From: an uncultured Collinsella sp.
GTDB lineage: Bacteria > Actinomycetota > Coriobacteriia > Coriobacteriales > Coriobacteriaceae
Assembly: GCA_902489775.1 (NCBI GenBank)
Contig: CABUBH010000008.1
Coordinates: 1 to 56,239 of the forward strand
Length of the DNA: 56,239 nt
Reading direction: 5' to 3'
Shown: positions 16,617 through 25,352 of the stretch, piece after piece
How positions within the stretch are numbered: position 1 is the stretch's first letter
Layout: each line of letters begins with the position of its first letter
Program-made: the position numbers and the translations under genes
Notes under the pieces: model-generated
Database searches by the model: none
What the model saw: the letters and a program-made list of their open reading frames with translations, nothing else
What the model was told of the DNA's origin: nothing

Positions 16617-18509
16617 ATGGAGATGGATGACAACAAGCGTAGACGGAATATGATCCTCTACGTGCTCATCGCCTTCGTCGTCTACCTCGTGCTCTCGACC
16701 GTTCTGTTCCCCAACATCGGTCACACGCAGCAGATTACGAAGACCGATTACTCGACGTTTGTCAAAGCGCTCGATAAGAAGAGTGTCGACAAGGTCGAGT
16801 ACAACACGGACGATTACTCGATTTATTACACCAAGAAGGGCGAGGACGAGAACATCGCCTATAAGACGACCGGTGTGCCGAACGATGCGGGCTTTACCGA
16901 TCGCGTGCTTGAGTCTGGCGCTTCGCTGGAGTCGGTCGTTCCCGATAAGAACTCGGGTTTGATGACCTACTACCTGCTCACACTCATTCTTCCCATGGCG
17001 ATTTTCTTCCTCATCGGTTGGTGGCTCAACCGCCGCATGAAGAAGGCTATGGGCGATGACGGCCCGTCGATGAACTTTGGCGGCGGCGGTTTTGGCGGCG
17101 GCGGACTGGGTAAGTCCGGCGCGCGCGTGATCGCCTCCAAGGACGTGGGCGTGACCTTTAAGGACGTCGCCGGCCAGGAAGAGGCCAAGGAGTCTCTCAA
17201 GGAGGTCGTCGACTTTCTGGAGAAGCCACAGCGCTACGAGGAGATCGGCGCCAAGCTGCCGCGCGGTGCTCTCCTTGTTGGCCCTCCGGGTACCGGTAAG
17301 ACCCTGCTTGCCAAGGCTGTTGCCGGCGAGGCCGGTGTTCCGTTCTTTAGCATTTCGGGCTCTGAGTTCGTTGAGATGTTTGTTGGTCGCGGCGCTGCAA
17401 AGGTTCGTGACCTGTTTAAGCAGGCCAAGGAAAAGGCCCCGTGTATCGTCTTTATCGATGAGATCGATACCATCGGTAAGAAGCGCGATGGCGGCGGCTT
17501 TAGCGGCAACGACGAGCGCGAGCAGACGCTCAATCAGTTGCTGACCGAGATGGATGGCTTCGATAACCACAAGGGTATCGTTGTCCTTGCCGCAACCAAC
17601 CGTCCCGACAGTCTCGATCCCGCTCTACTGCGCCCCGGTCGTTTTGACCGCCGCATCCCCGTTGAGCTGCCCGATCTGACCGGCCGCAAGAACATCCTCG
17701 AGCTGCATGCCAAGAGCGTGAAGACCGAGCCGCCGATCGACCTGACCGCGATTGCCCGCGCCACGCCCGGTGCCTCGGGCGCCGACCTGGCCAATATCAT
17801 CAACGAGGGCGCCCTGCGCGCCGTTCGCGAGGGTCGCAAGCGTGCAACCCAGGACGACTTCGAGGAGTCGGTGGAGGTCGTCATTGCCGGTCAACAGCGT
17901 AAGTCCACGGTGCTGTCCGACCACGAGAAGCAGGTCGTTTCTTATCACGAGATCGGCCATGCCATCGTCGCTGCCCGCCAGAAGGGCTCTGCGCCGGTCA
18001 CGAAGATCACCATCGTGCCGCGCACGAGCGGTGCTCTTGGTTATACCATGCAGGTCGAGGAGGACGAGCGCTTCCTGACGACGCGCCAGGAGGTCTTGGA
18101 CAAGCTCGCTGTCTATTGCGGTGGCCGCGCAGCCGAGGAGCTCATCTTTGGTGAGATGACGACCGGCGCCGCCAACGATATCGAGCAGGCCACCAAGCTC
18201 GCCCGTAATATGGTGACGCGCTTTGGTATGTCCGACGAGTTTGGCATGATGGCGCTCGGTACCGTGCAGAACGCGTATCTCAATCAGGACACGTCGCTCA
18301 CCTGCGCCCCCGGTACGGCCGAGCGCGTGGACGCGATTGTCGCCAAGCTGATCGAGGATGCGCACGACCGCGCTTTGCAGATTCTGAAGGAGAACAAGTT
18401 TAAGCTCCACGAGCTGGCTCGTTATCTGTATAAGAAGGAGACCATCACGGGCGAGGAGTTCATGAACCTCCTCACGCGCGAGAATCCGCTGATGCCCAAG
18501 CAACAGTAA
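16617..18509 (+). CDS. ftsH: ATP-dependent zinc metalloprotease FtsH
   Basis: FtsH is a membrane-anchored AAA protease that degrades misassembled membrane proteins and regulators. The roughly 630-residue protein has two membrane helices (about 10-30 and 120-138) around an extracytoplasmic domain, then a Gly-rich linker. Walker A GPPGTGKT is near 222, Walker B FIDEIDTIG and the second region of homology follow, and the zinc site HEIGHA is near 443 (usually HEAGHA, so Ile replaces Ala). ATG 16617 has GGAG 9 bases upstream; ATG 16602 is in frame but has no ribosome site. A hairpin terminator follows. Confidence 0.95.
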   Translation: MEMDDNKRRRNMILYVLIAFVVYLVLSTVLFPNIGHTQQITKTDYSTFVKALDKKSVDKVEYNTDDYSIYYTKKGEDENIAYKTTGVPNDAGFTDRVLESGASLESVVPDKNSGLMTYYLLTLILPMAIFFLIGWWLNRRMKKAMGDDGPSMNFGGGGFGGGGLGKSGARVIASKDVGVTFKDVAGQEEAKESLKEVVDFLEKPQRYEEIGAKLPRGALLVGPPGTGKTLLAKAVAGEAGVPFFSISGSEFVEMFVGRGAAKVRDLFKQAKEKAPCIVFIDEIDTIGKKRDGGGFSGNDEREQTLNQLLTEMDGFDNHKGIVVLAATNRPDSLDPALLRPGRFDRRIPVELPDLTGRKNILELHAKSVKTEPPIDLTAIARATPGASGADLANIINEGALRAVREGRKRATQDDFEESVEVVIAGQQRKSTVLSDHEKQVVSYHEIGHAIVAARQKGSAPVTKITIVPRTSGALGYTMQVEEDERFLTTRQEVLDKLAVYCGGRAAEELIFGEMTTGAANDIEQATKLARNMVTRFGMSDEFGMMALGTVQNAYLNQDTSLTCAPGTAERVDAIVAKLIEDAHDRALQILKENKFKLHELARYLYKKETITGEEFMNLLTRENPLMPKQQ

Positions 18510-18530
18510 TACTAGTTGCGCAGTGTCAAT

Positions 18531-18567
18531 CGCCCCATTTGAGTGTCCATCTCAAATGGGGCGTTTT
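18531..18567 (+). terminator. Rho-independent terminator after ftsH
   Basis: A perfect 13-bp stem (18531-18543 with 18551-18563), 7-base loop and TTTT. It ends ftsH; the next gene's ribosome site begins a few bases downstream, so that gene may rely on read-through or a promoter inside this region. Confidence 0.88.
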
Positions 18568-18585
18568 GCGTGGGGAGTGTTGTAT

Positions 18586-19041
18586 ATGAAGATCGTGGTG
18601 AGCGCCTGTTTAATGGGCGAGAGCTGCAAGTATAACGGGCTCGACAACTATCATCGAGAGCTGATCGAGGCTTGCGAGCGCACGGGGACCGAGGTCCTCT
18701 TGGTGTGCCCTGAGGTCTTTGGCGGCCTGCCCACGCCGCGCAAGCCGTCCGAGATTGTGAACGGCGAGGTCCGTACCTGCGGGGGTACCTCGGTCGATCG
18801 CGAGTTTCGCCTGGGTGCCCAACGCGCGCTCAATATGTGCGAGCAGGCGGGTGGGCCGTCCGAGATTTCCGTGTGCATTTTGCAGGATCGTAGTCCGTCG
18901 TGCGGCGTGGGCCATATCTACGACGGATCCTTCAGCGGCACGCTCACAACGGGTAACGGTGTCTTCGTTGACCTGCTCCTGCGCCACGGCTACCGCGTGA
19001 TCCCGGCAAGCGAATTCGACTCGAGCATGTTACAGCAATAA
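18586..19041 (+). CDS. DUF523 family protein
   Basis: The 151-residue protein matches the DUF523 (YbbK-like) family, which has no settled function. The conserved SACLMGESCKYNG opening with two cysteines, the CPEVFGGLPTPRKPSEI block and LQDRSPSCGVGHIYDG are present; the three cysteine sites suggest a metal or Fe-S centre. The ATG at 18586 follows GGGGAG by 8 bases; the in-frame upstream extension crosses the ftsH terminator. It converges with a dehydrogenase gene across a two-way terminator. Confidence 0.85.
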   Translation: MKIVVSACLMGESCKYNGLDNYHRELIEACERTGTEVLLVCPEVFGGLPTPRKPSEIVNGEVRTCGGTSVDREFRLGAQRALNMCEQAGGPSEISVCILQDRSPSCGVGHIYDGSFSGTLTTGNGVFVDLLLRHGYRVIPASEFDSSMLQQ

Positions 19042-19081
19042 AAAACCGCCACAAAGGAACTGTCCCCTTTGTGGCGGTTTT
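19042..19081. terminator. Bidirectional terminator hairpin, repeat family C copy 1
   Basis: A perfect 16-bp stem (19042-19057 with 19066-19081) with an 8-base loop has A residues on one side and T residues on the other, so it can stop both the DUF523 transcript and the opposing dehydrogenase transcript. The stem core CACAAAGG/CCTTTGTG and the loop bases GGACAG (minus strand) recur at 26657-26697. Confidence 0.9.
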
Positions 19082-19087
19082 GGTCGG

Positions 19088-20176
19088 TTAGGCCAGGATA
19101 GAGTGGCCGTAGGCGTTGGCGGCCTTGATGGCGGCGGCGAACTTTTCGTCGGTGAAGGGCTCAGGGTTGCCCTGCTTCCACTCGTTGGTGGCGTGCGCGT
19201 ATTCGCACAGGGCAGGGATGTCGGCCTCGGAAAGCCCGACCTGCTCAAGCGTCACGGTCAGGCCCATCTGCTTGTTAAAGGCGGCGTAGCGCACAAGGTT
19301 CTCGGTATCGCCCGTATAGGCAAACAGGACGAGCACGCCCAAGCTCACGACCTCGCCGTGCAGATAGGTTCCCTCGCGCGCAATGCTGCACGTCGCATTG
19401 TAGAACGCGTGCGCCACGCTCGAGTTGTAGTAGTAATCGTTTTGGTTGGTCAGGTTCGAGACATAGCCTGTGTTGACCACGATGTCGAGCGCGATCTGCT
19501 TTACGGCCTCGGTCGACAGGTCTTGGCGCACGTCCTCAAGACCCTGGACGCCATAGGTAAACAGCGGCTCGGAGCAGGTGTGGGCGAGTGCCAGGCCAAG
19601 ACCGGCGGTGTGCTCCAAATTACCGGCGCTCGTGGCGTACTCGACCTCGGGCTGCTTAGACAGGGCATCGCCCACGCCGGCCCAGAAGTACTCTGCCGGT
19701 GCCTCGGCGATGATCTTGGGGTTGATGAAGATGTGCGCCGGTCGGTTGGGGTACGAATAGCCCTCGAGCGAGCCATCGTCATTGTAGACAACGGCAATGG
19801 CGGTCGCGGCCGAGCAGTTGGAGCAAATCGTCGGTACGGTAAAGACGATCTTCTTGAGCTCGATTGCTGCGGTCTTCACGGTGTCGAGCGCCTTGCCGCC
19901 GCCGCATGCGATGAGCACGTCGGCTTCCTGGCAGGCAGGGGAGTTCACGACCTTGGCGATATTGGCACGCGTACTGTTGGTGCCATAGACGCGCGTCTCC
20001 AGGACCTCGACATCGGTACCTTCAAGTGCCGCCTCGATTCCCGGCAGCGCCGCAGCCAGGGCTCGCTTGCCGCCGATGATGGCGACCTTGGTCGCTCCGT
20101 ACTCGGCCAGTGCGGCGGGCAACTCGGTAAAACAATCCTCGCCAACGGTGTAGTCGCTCATTCCAATCGTGCGCAT
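19088..20176 (-). CDS. Iron-containing alcohol dehydrogenase, glycerol dehydrogenase-like
   Basis: The 362-residue protein fits the glycerol dehydrogenase branch of group III metal-dependent alcohol dehydrogenases, NAD-dependent enzymes oxidising polyols. It has the NAD-binding CGGGKALDTVKT motif, the TVPTICSNCSAAT block and likely metal ligands: Asp in WAGVGDALSK, His in SSVAHAFYNA and His in TYLHGEVVSLG. The ATG lies at 20174-20176 on the minus strand with GAAGG upstream. It stands alone, diverging from the ileS leader. The true substrate is not certain. Confidence 0.87.
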   Translation of the reverse strand: MRTIGMSDYTVGEDCFTELPAALAEYGATKVAIIGGKRALAAALPGIEAALEGTDVEVLETRVYGTNSTRANIAKVVNSPACQEADVLIACGGGKALDTVKTAAIELKKIVFTVPTICSNCSAATAIAVVYNDDGSLEGYSYPNRPAHIFINPKIIAEAPAEYFWAGVGDALSKQPEVEYATSAGNLEHTAGLGLALAHTCSEPLFTYGVQGLEDVRQDLSTEAVKQIALDIVVNTGYVSNLTNQNDYYYNSSVAHAFYNATCSIAREGTYLHGEVVSLGVLVLFAYTGDTENLVRYAAFNKQMGLTVTLEQVGLSEADIPALCEYAHATNEWKQGNPEPFTDEKFAAAIKAANAYGHSILA

Positions 20177-20297
20177 GGCAACCTTCTTTCTTTCGATAAA
20201 GTGCTTTCAGGTATTTTGCTCCTAGAGCAGGGCTGTAATAGCGAGAAATTTCGAACGTATAAAACCAATGTTGAGGGTTTTTCGCCGGCGCTGACCG

Positions 20298-20306
20298 TGC
20301 TACCAT
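20298..20306 (+). promoter_or_regulatory. Probable extended -10 promoter of the ileS leader
   Basis: TGCTACCAT is an extended -10 element (TGn plus TACCAT at 20301-20306). No good -35 was found at 16-18 bases. It would start transcription near 20313, just ahead of the T-box stem I. Confidence 0.4.
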
Positions 20307-20312
20307 ACACCG

Positions 20313-20620
20313 CATGAGCGTTGATGGGGACGAGTAGTCGGCCGTCCGCATGCTACAGAGAGCGGGGAGCGCTGAGATCCCGTGCATGCGACCGATGAAA
20401 ATCACCCCGGAGCTGCGGTCCCAACGGACGTGCCGCATAGGCACGTCTTAGTAGATATCGCCGAGATGGTCGTCGATACAGGCCAGCCGAGTAACGGATG
20501 CGAGCGCGCGAATACGCGGGCGAGGGCATCTAAGCTGGGTGGTTAAACGAAGAGCTTTTGCGGGCGTACAGTCCGTTTTGTGGCGCTTCGTCCCAGCTTG
20601 TAGGGACGGGCGCTTTTTTG
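20313..20620 (+). promoter_or_regulatory. T-box riboswitch leader (isoleucine) of ileS
   Basis: The leader senses uncharged tRNA-Ile. Stem I runs from about 20320 to 20426, with the AGAGAGCGGGGAGCG distal part and a specifier ATC (Ile codon) at 20401-20403 in the context GATGAAAATCACCCCGGAG. The antiterminator is explicit: AAGCTGGG (20532-20539) and ACGAAG (20547-20552) pair perfectly with 20586-20599. They leave the seven-base bulge TGGTTAA, whose TGGT can pair with the tRNA NCCA end. The competing terminator stem (20583-20594 with 20603-20613) runs into six T residues. This is therefore the transcriptional type of T-box. Confidence 0.92.
20583..20619 (+). terminator. T-box-controlled terminator before ileS
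   Basis: The stem 20583-20594 with 20603-20613 is followed by T6. Its left arm overlaps the 3' strand of the antiterminator (20586-20599), so the two structures exclude each other. Confidence 0.88.
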
Positions 20621-20662
20621 GTGCCCAACGGGCGTGCGCGCCCACGACATGAAAGGGGTACC

Positions 20663-23464
20663 GTGGCAAACGAGTACAAGCAGACGATGAATCTGCCCAA
20701 GACCGGTTTTCCCATGCGTGCCGGTCTTTCCAAGTCCGAGCCCAAGCGACTCAAGGACTGGCAGGACAACAAGGTCTACGAGCAGGTTCTGAAGAAGAAC
20801 GAGGGTCACAAGAAGTTCGTGCTGCACGACGGCCCTCCGTACGCCAACGGCCCGATCCACATCGGCCACGCCATGAACAAGATCTCCAAGGACATGATCA
20901 ACCGTTACTGGATGATGCAGGGCTATGAGGTTCCCTATGTTCCCGGTTGGGACTGCCATGGCCAGCCGATCGAGCATAAGGTCGAGGAGAAGCTCGGCAC
21001 CGAGAAGTTCAACCAGACCTCCACGGCTAAGATCCGTGAGCTTTGCAACAAGTTCGCTGTCGAGAACATCGAGCTGCAGAAGGCCGGCTTCCGTCGCCTG
21101 GGCGTGCTTGGCGACTGGGACAACCCCTACCTGACGCTCTATCACCAGCATGACGCTGCCGACATCGAGGTCTTCAAGGCCATGTTCGACAAGGGCATGA
21201 TCTATCGCGGTCACAAGCCCGTCCATTGGTGCAAGCACTGCCACACCGCACTCGCTGAGGCCGAGATTGAGTACTCCGACGAGACGAGCCCCTCCATCTT
21301 CGTGCGCTTTGAGATGACCTCCAAGCCCGCCGGCCTCGAGAACTTCGACGGCCCGGTTGACTTCATCATCTGGACGACCACCCCGTGGACCATCCCCTCC
21401 GACCAGGCCGTTTCCCTCAAGCCCGGCGCCGCCTATGTCGCCGTTGAGCACGATGGCCGTGCCGAGGTCATGCTCGAGGACCTGGCTCCCAAGTGCTGTG
21501 AGGAGTTTGGCTGGGAGTACACCCCGGTCATGGTCGACGGCAAGCCCTATGTGGTTCCCGCCGAGACCTTCCACCACATCCACTACAAGCAGCCGATCTT
21601 TGACGGTGTTGAGGGCGTGGCACTGTTGGCCGATTACGTCGGTGTCGATGACGGTACCGGTATCGTCCACAACTCGCCCGGCCACGGCGTCGACGACTAC
21701 TTTGCCTGCCTCAAGGAGGGCATCACCGACATCTGCATGCCGGTCGATGACGACGGCAAGTTCTACACCGGCGAGGAGTTTGGTACCGGCGGCCCCTTCA
21801 GCGGCATGGATACCGACGAGGCCAACCCGCATATCATCGAGTTCCTGCGCGAGCGCGGCACCCTGGTCCTCGAGAAGAAGATCACGCACAGCTATCCGCA
21901 CTGCTGGCGCTGCAAGCACCCGGTGCTCTTCCGTGCTACCGACCAGTGGTTCGTCTCGATGGACAAGACGGGTCTGCGTGAGCAGGCTGGCAAGGAGGTC
22001 CGCGAGAACGTCAAGTGGTATCCGGCCCATGCCGCCAACCGCATTGGCGCCATGGTCGAGCAGCGTCCCGACTGGTGCATCAGCCGCCAGCGCAACTGGG
22101 GCGTGCCTATCCCCAGCTACACTTGCGCCGACTGCGGCGAGAAGGTCATGAACGACGCCACGCTCGACGCCGTCATCAAGCTCTTCCACGAGAAGGGCTC
22201 CGACGCCTGGTTCACCGACGCTCCCGAGAGCTACCTGGGTGAGGCCTGCGTCTGCCCCAAGTGTGGCGGCCATCACCTCAAGGCCGATAAGGACATCCTC
22301 GACGTGTGGTGGGATTCCGGCGTGTCCTGGAAGGCCGTCTGCGAGTATCGCCCCGAGCTTGAGTACCCGGCTGACGTGTATCTCGAGGGCTCCGACCAGC
22401 ATCGCGGTTGGTTCCAGAGCTCGCTGCTCACTTCGGTGGGCGCCAACGGCCATGCTCCCTACAAGGCGGTCGTCTCGCAGGGCTTCACGCTCGACGGCCA
22501 GGGCCGCAAGATGTCCAAGTCGCTCGGCAACGTCATCGACCCCAATAAGGTCTGTGACGAGATGGGCGCCGACATCATCCGCCTGTGGGTTGCTTCCGTT
22601 GACACCAGCTCCGACGTGTCCATCGACCACGAGATTCTTGCCCGTACGTCCGATGCCTACCGTCGTTTCCGCAACACGCTGCGCTTCCTGCTTTCCGAGC
22701 TCGAGGGCCAGTTTGAGCCTGAGACCGACGGTGTCGCCTTTGCCGACCTGCTGCCGCTCGACAAGCTCATGGTTGCCCGTCTGACCCAGGTTCAGGCCGA
22801 GGTCGACGACGCTTACTCTTGCTACGAGTTCCCGCGCGCTTACCGTGCGCTTTATGACTTCGTGGTTACCGAGCTTTCCAACGTGTATCTCGACGCCCTG
22901 AAGGACCGCCTGTACTGCGACAAGCCCGGCTCGCTCGAGCGCCGCAGCGCCCAGACCGTGCTTGCCGAGCTCTTCTCGATGCTCATGCGCGACCTGCAGC
23001 CGATTCTGTCCTACACGGTCGACGAGGCCATGGCCTATGCGCCTGCCGGCTGCGTCGATCACCAGAAGTACGCAGCGCTGCTCGATTGGTATAAGTCGCC
23101 CATCACGGTCGACGAGGCCAATGAGTTTGAGGGCGTGCTCGAGGCCTCGCTCGAGCTCCGTAGCGCCGTGACCAAGGCCCTTGAGGATGCCCGCTCCGCC
23201 GGCACCTTCACCAAGAGCCAGCAGGTCCGCGTCAAGGCGGTCGTTCCCGCCGAGATGTATGCGCTGCTGACCGGCGACAAGGCCGTCGACCTCGCCGAGT
23301 TCTACATCGTCTCCGATGTTGAGCTGACCCAGGGCGAGGAGCTCTCCGTTGCCATCGAGGCTGCCGAGGGCGAGTGCTGCGACCGTTGCTGGAACTATCG
23401 CACCACCGTCGGCGAGTACAACGGACATGCTCACATCTGCAAGAGGTGTGCAGAAGCCCTGTAG
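20663..23464 (+). CDS. ileS: Isoleucyl-tRNA synthetase
   Basis: IleRS charges tRNA-Ile and edits mischarged valine. The 933-residue class I synthetase has the HIGH motif in GPIHIGHAMNK (about residue 65), the editing domain in between (WTTTPWTIPSDQA, and GTGIVHNSPGHG), the KMSKS loop GRKMSKSLGN near 615 and a C-terminal zinc knuckle (CCDRCWNYR and CKRC). This is the bacterial type. The GTG at 20663 follows AAAGGGG; the ATG-led frame at 20558 lies within the T-box leader. Expression is set by the T-box. Confidence 0.97.
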   Translation: MANEYKQTMNLPKTGFPMRAGLSKSEPKRLKDWQDNKVYEQVLKKNEGHKKFVLHDGPPYANGPIHIGHAMNKISKDMINRYWMMQGYEVPYVPGWDCHGQPIEHKVEEKLGTEKFNQTSTAKIRELCNKFAVENIELQKAGFRRLGVLGDWDNPYLTLYHQHDAADIEVFKAMFDKGMIYRGHKPVHWCKHCHTALAEAEIEYSDETSPSIFVRFEMTSKPAGLENFDGPVDFIIWTTTPWTIPSDQAVSLKPGAAYVAVEHDGRAEVMLEDLAPKCCEEFGWEYTPVMVDGKPYVVPAETFHHIHYKQPIFDGVEGVALLADYVGVDDGTGIVHNSPGHGVDDYFACLKEGITDICMPVDDDGKFYTGEEFGTGGPFSGMDTDEANPHIIEFLRERGTLVLEKKITHSYPHCWRCKHPVLFRATDQWFVSMDKTGLREQAGKEVRENVKWYPAHAANRIGAMVEQRPDWCISRQRNWGVPIPSYTCADCGEKVMNDATLDAVIKLFHEKGSDAWFTDAPESYLGEACVCPKCGGHHLKADKDILDVWWDSGVSWKAVCEYRPELEYPADVYLEGSDQHRGWFQSSLLTSVGANGHAPYKAVVSQGFTLDGQGRKMSKSLGNVIDPNKVCDEMGADIIRLWVASVDTSSDVSIDHEILARTSDAYRRFRNTLRFLLSELEGQFEPETDGVAFADLLPLDKLMVARLTQVQAEVDDAYSCYEFPRAYRALYDFVVTELSNVYLDALKDRLYCDKPGSLERRSAQTVLAELFSMLMRDLQPILSYTVDEAMAYAPAGCVDHQKYAALLDWYKSPITVDEANEFEGVLEASLELRSAVTKALEDARSAGTFTKSQQVRVKAVVPAEMYALLTGDKAVDLAEFYIVSDVELTQGEELSVAIEAAEGECCDRCWNYRTTVGEYNGHAHICKRCAEAL

Positions 23465-23508
23465 GACGTGGTAACGCGGCGTTTCCATTGTTGGGACTAA
23501 AGCTATTA

Positions 23509-23542
23509 AGCGACATTCCGTTATCCGGAATGTCGCTTTTGT
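23509..23542 (+). terminator. Rho-independent terminator after ileS
   Basis: A perfect 12-bp stem (23509-23520 with 23526-23537), a 5-base loop and a T run. Confidence 0.9.
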
Positions 23543-23657
23543 TTTGTGCTGGTTATTTGGCCTTCATTGGTGAATATACTGCGCGTTTGGCGTTTGTCAC
23601 TATAAGATGATTACTTGCGTTTAACAAAACCTGAGCTTTTGAAGGTAGGGGATTGAT

Positions 23658-24257
23658 TTGGGCCGTACTGGGGATATGACGCCGCCTTTGCGTTGGCGGT
23701 TGGGTGTTGCTGGCGGGGTGGCGCTCGTTGTGCTGCTTGTTGACCAGCTGACCAAGCTTGCAGTCCGTTCCGTGGGCGATGCTCTGCATGTGACCGTTTT
23801 CCCCGGCGTGATTGACTTCCTGTTTGTCCGCAATATCGGCGCTGCCTTTAGCATGGGCGAGGGACATGGCATTGCGTTTGCCGTGCTGGCGTTGGCGGTC
23901 ATTATCGCCATTGCCGTGTATCTCGTTCGCGCACCCCAACTCGCTCACCTAGAGGTCGTGGGCATGGCGATGGTTGCGGGCGGCGCCATCGGCAACGCTA
24001 TCGACCGTTTGGCCTTTGGCTTCGTGACCGATTTTATTGCAACCACCTTCATCGACTTTCCTGTCTTCAATGTGGCCGATATCGGCATTACCGTGGGCGT
24101 CGTGCTCGCCCTCTTCGGCTACATGTTCTTGAGCCCCGCGGCCCGCGAGGTCGATGCGACCGCCGAGCTCAACGCCCGTGAAGAGGCCCGCGCCAAGCGC
24201 AAGGCTAAGCAGCGTGGGAATCGTGCCCGCAAGATTCGCGAAAGGAATGAGCGTTAA
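23658..24257 (+). CDS. lspA: Lipoprotein signal peptidase (signal peptidase II)
   Basis: LspA removes the signal peptide of diacylglyceryl-modified prolipoproteins in the membrane. The 199-residue protein has four hydrophobic segments and both catalytic aspartates in their motifs: GNAIDRLAFGFVTDFI and FNVADIGIT. The start is TTG at 23658 with AGGGG about 6 bases before; an ATG at 23676 is a weaker choice. A basic tail of about 35 residues (KRKAKQRGNRARKIRER) is longer than in many homologues. The next gene overlaps by one base. Confidence 0.94.
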   Translation: MGRTGDMTPPLRWRLGVAGGVALVVLLVDQLTKLAVRSVGDALHVTVFPGVIDFLFVRNIGAAFSMGEGHGIAFAVLALAVIIAIAVYLVRAPQLAHLEVVGMAMVAGGAIGNAIDRLAFGFVTDFIATTFIDFPVFNVADIGITVGVVLALFGYMFLSPAAREVDATAELNAREEARAKRKAKQRGNRARKIRERNER

Positions 24258-25270
24258 TGGCCGACATCCATATTCTTGTTGCCGACGATTCCGCTGGTCA
24301 GCGTCTCGATGCCTACCTGGGCGCCAATGACGGCTGCCCCACGCGCTCTGCCTGCGCGCACTTAATCGAGGGCGGTGCCGTTGCCATCAATGGCGAGACC
24401 TGCCTGTCTAAAAAATACGCCGTGCGTGCCGGTGACCGTATCTCGGTCGATCTGCCCGAGCCGCACGATCCCACCGATGTGATTCCCGAGGCTATCCCGC
24501 TCGACATTCGCTATGAGGATGACTATCTCATCGTGCTCTCCAAGCAGCGTGGCCTGGTGTGCCATCCTGCCCATGGTCACGAGAGCGGCACGCTTGCCAA
24601 CGCCCTGGTCTATCACTGCGGTATCGACCATCTGGGTACCGTGCAGGGCGAGGACCGCCCCGGTATTGTGCATCGCCTAGACCGCGATACCTCGGGCCTC
24701 ATGCTCGCGGCCAAGGATGACGACACCCAGCGCGCGCTCCAAAATCTCATCCGCACGCGTACGCTCGACCGTCGCTATATCACATTTGTTCACGGTCATA
24801 TCGCCATGGACGAGGGCACTATCAATACCGGTATTGCCCGATCGACGCGCGACCGCGTCAAGATGGCGGTTTCGGACGACCCCTTTGCCCGTCAGGCCAT
24901 TACGACCTTTAAGGTCCTCGAGCGCTTCGATTCCACGCGCTTTGACGACGGCTACACGCTTGTCGAGTGTCACCTGTTTACCGGCCGCACGCATCAGATT
25001 CGCGTGCATATGCGTCATATCAACCACGCCTGCGTGGGCGATCCACTTTACGGCAAGTGCGATGCGCGCGCCGATCAGGGCCTGACCAGGCAATTCCTTC
25101 ATTCCTGGCGCGTCGCATTCGACCATCCCGTGACGGGGGAGCGTATTGAGTGCCGCGATGAGCTGCCGTGGGATCTTGCCGCGGTTCTCGACGACCTGGC
25201 CCCGCGCTCGCTTGGCCGCACCGCTGCCGGCGACGAAATCGTTCCGCAGCTCGGTCTGCTCGAAGCCTAG
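24257..25270 (+). CDS. RluA-family 23S rRNA pseudouridine synthase (RluD-like)
   Basis: The 337-residue enzyme isomerises uridine to pseudouridine in rRNA. It has an N-terminal S4 RNA-binding domain (QRLDAYLG, CLSKKYAVRAGDRISV) and a catalytic domain with HRLDRDTSGLML, whose first Asp after RL is the expected nucleophile, plus the later GRTHQIRVHM motif. The ATG at 24257 shares its A with the lspA stop. lspA followed by an RluA-type synthase is the usual bacterial order. Assignment to RluD rather than RluC rests on context only. Confidence 0.9.
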   Translation: MADIHILVADDSAGQRLDAYLGANDGCPTRSACAHLIEGGAVAINGETCLSKKYAVRAGDRISVDLPEPHDPTDVIPEAIPLDIRYEDDYLIVLSKQRGLVCHPAHGHESGTLANALVYHCGIDHLGTVQGEDRPGIVHRLDRDTSGLMLAAKDDDTQRALQNLIRTRTLDRRYITFVHGHIAMDEGTINTGIARSTRDRVKMAVSDDPFARQAITTFKVLERFDSTRFDDGYTLVECHLFTGRTHQIRVHMRHINHACVGDPLYGKCDARADQGLTRQFLHSWRVAFDHPVTGERIECRDELPWDLAAVLDDLAPRSLGRTAAGDEIVPQLGLLEA

Positions 25271-25352
25271 CCAGTATTAGGTGGTTTCTTGAACTCGGTA
25301 AGCCTGCGGTAAGATATACGGTTGTTTACGTAACGCGTTCTCGGGAGCCTGC

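Noticed and set aside
16242..17570. 442-codon minus-strand frame covering the start of ftsH and the cobO remnant
   Set aside because: It merges antisense ftsH with out-of-frame cobO DNA. The real minus-strand signal here is only the decayed cobO at 16277-16524.
20543..23488. 981-codon open frame on the minus strand opposite ileS
   Set aside because: It is the antisense of a certain gene; the high GC and codon bias of ileS suppress stops in that frame, and the protein has no recognisable family features or ribosome site.
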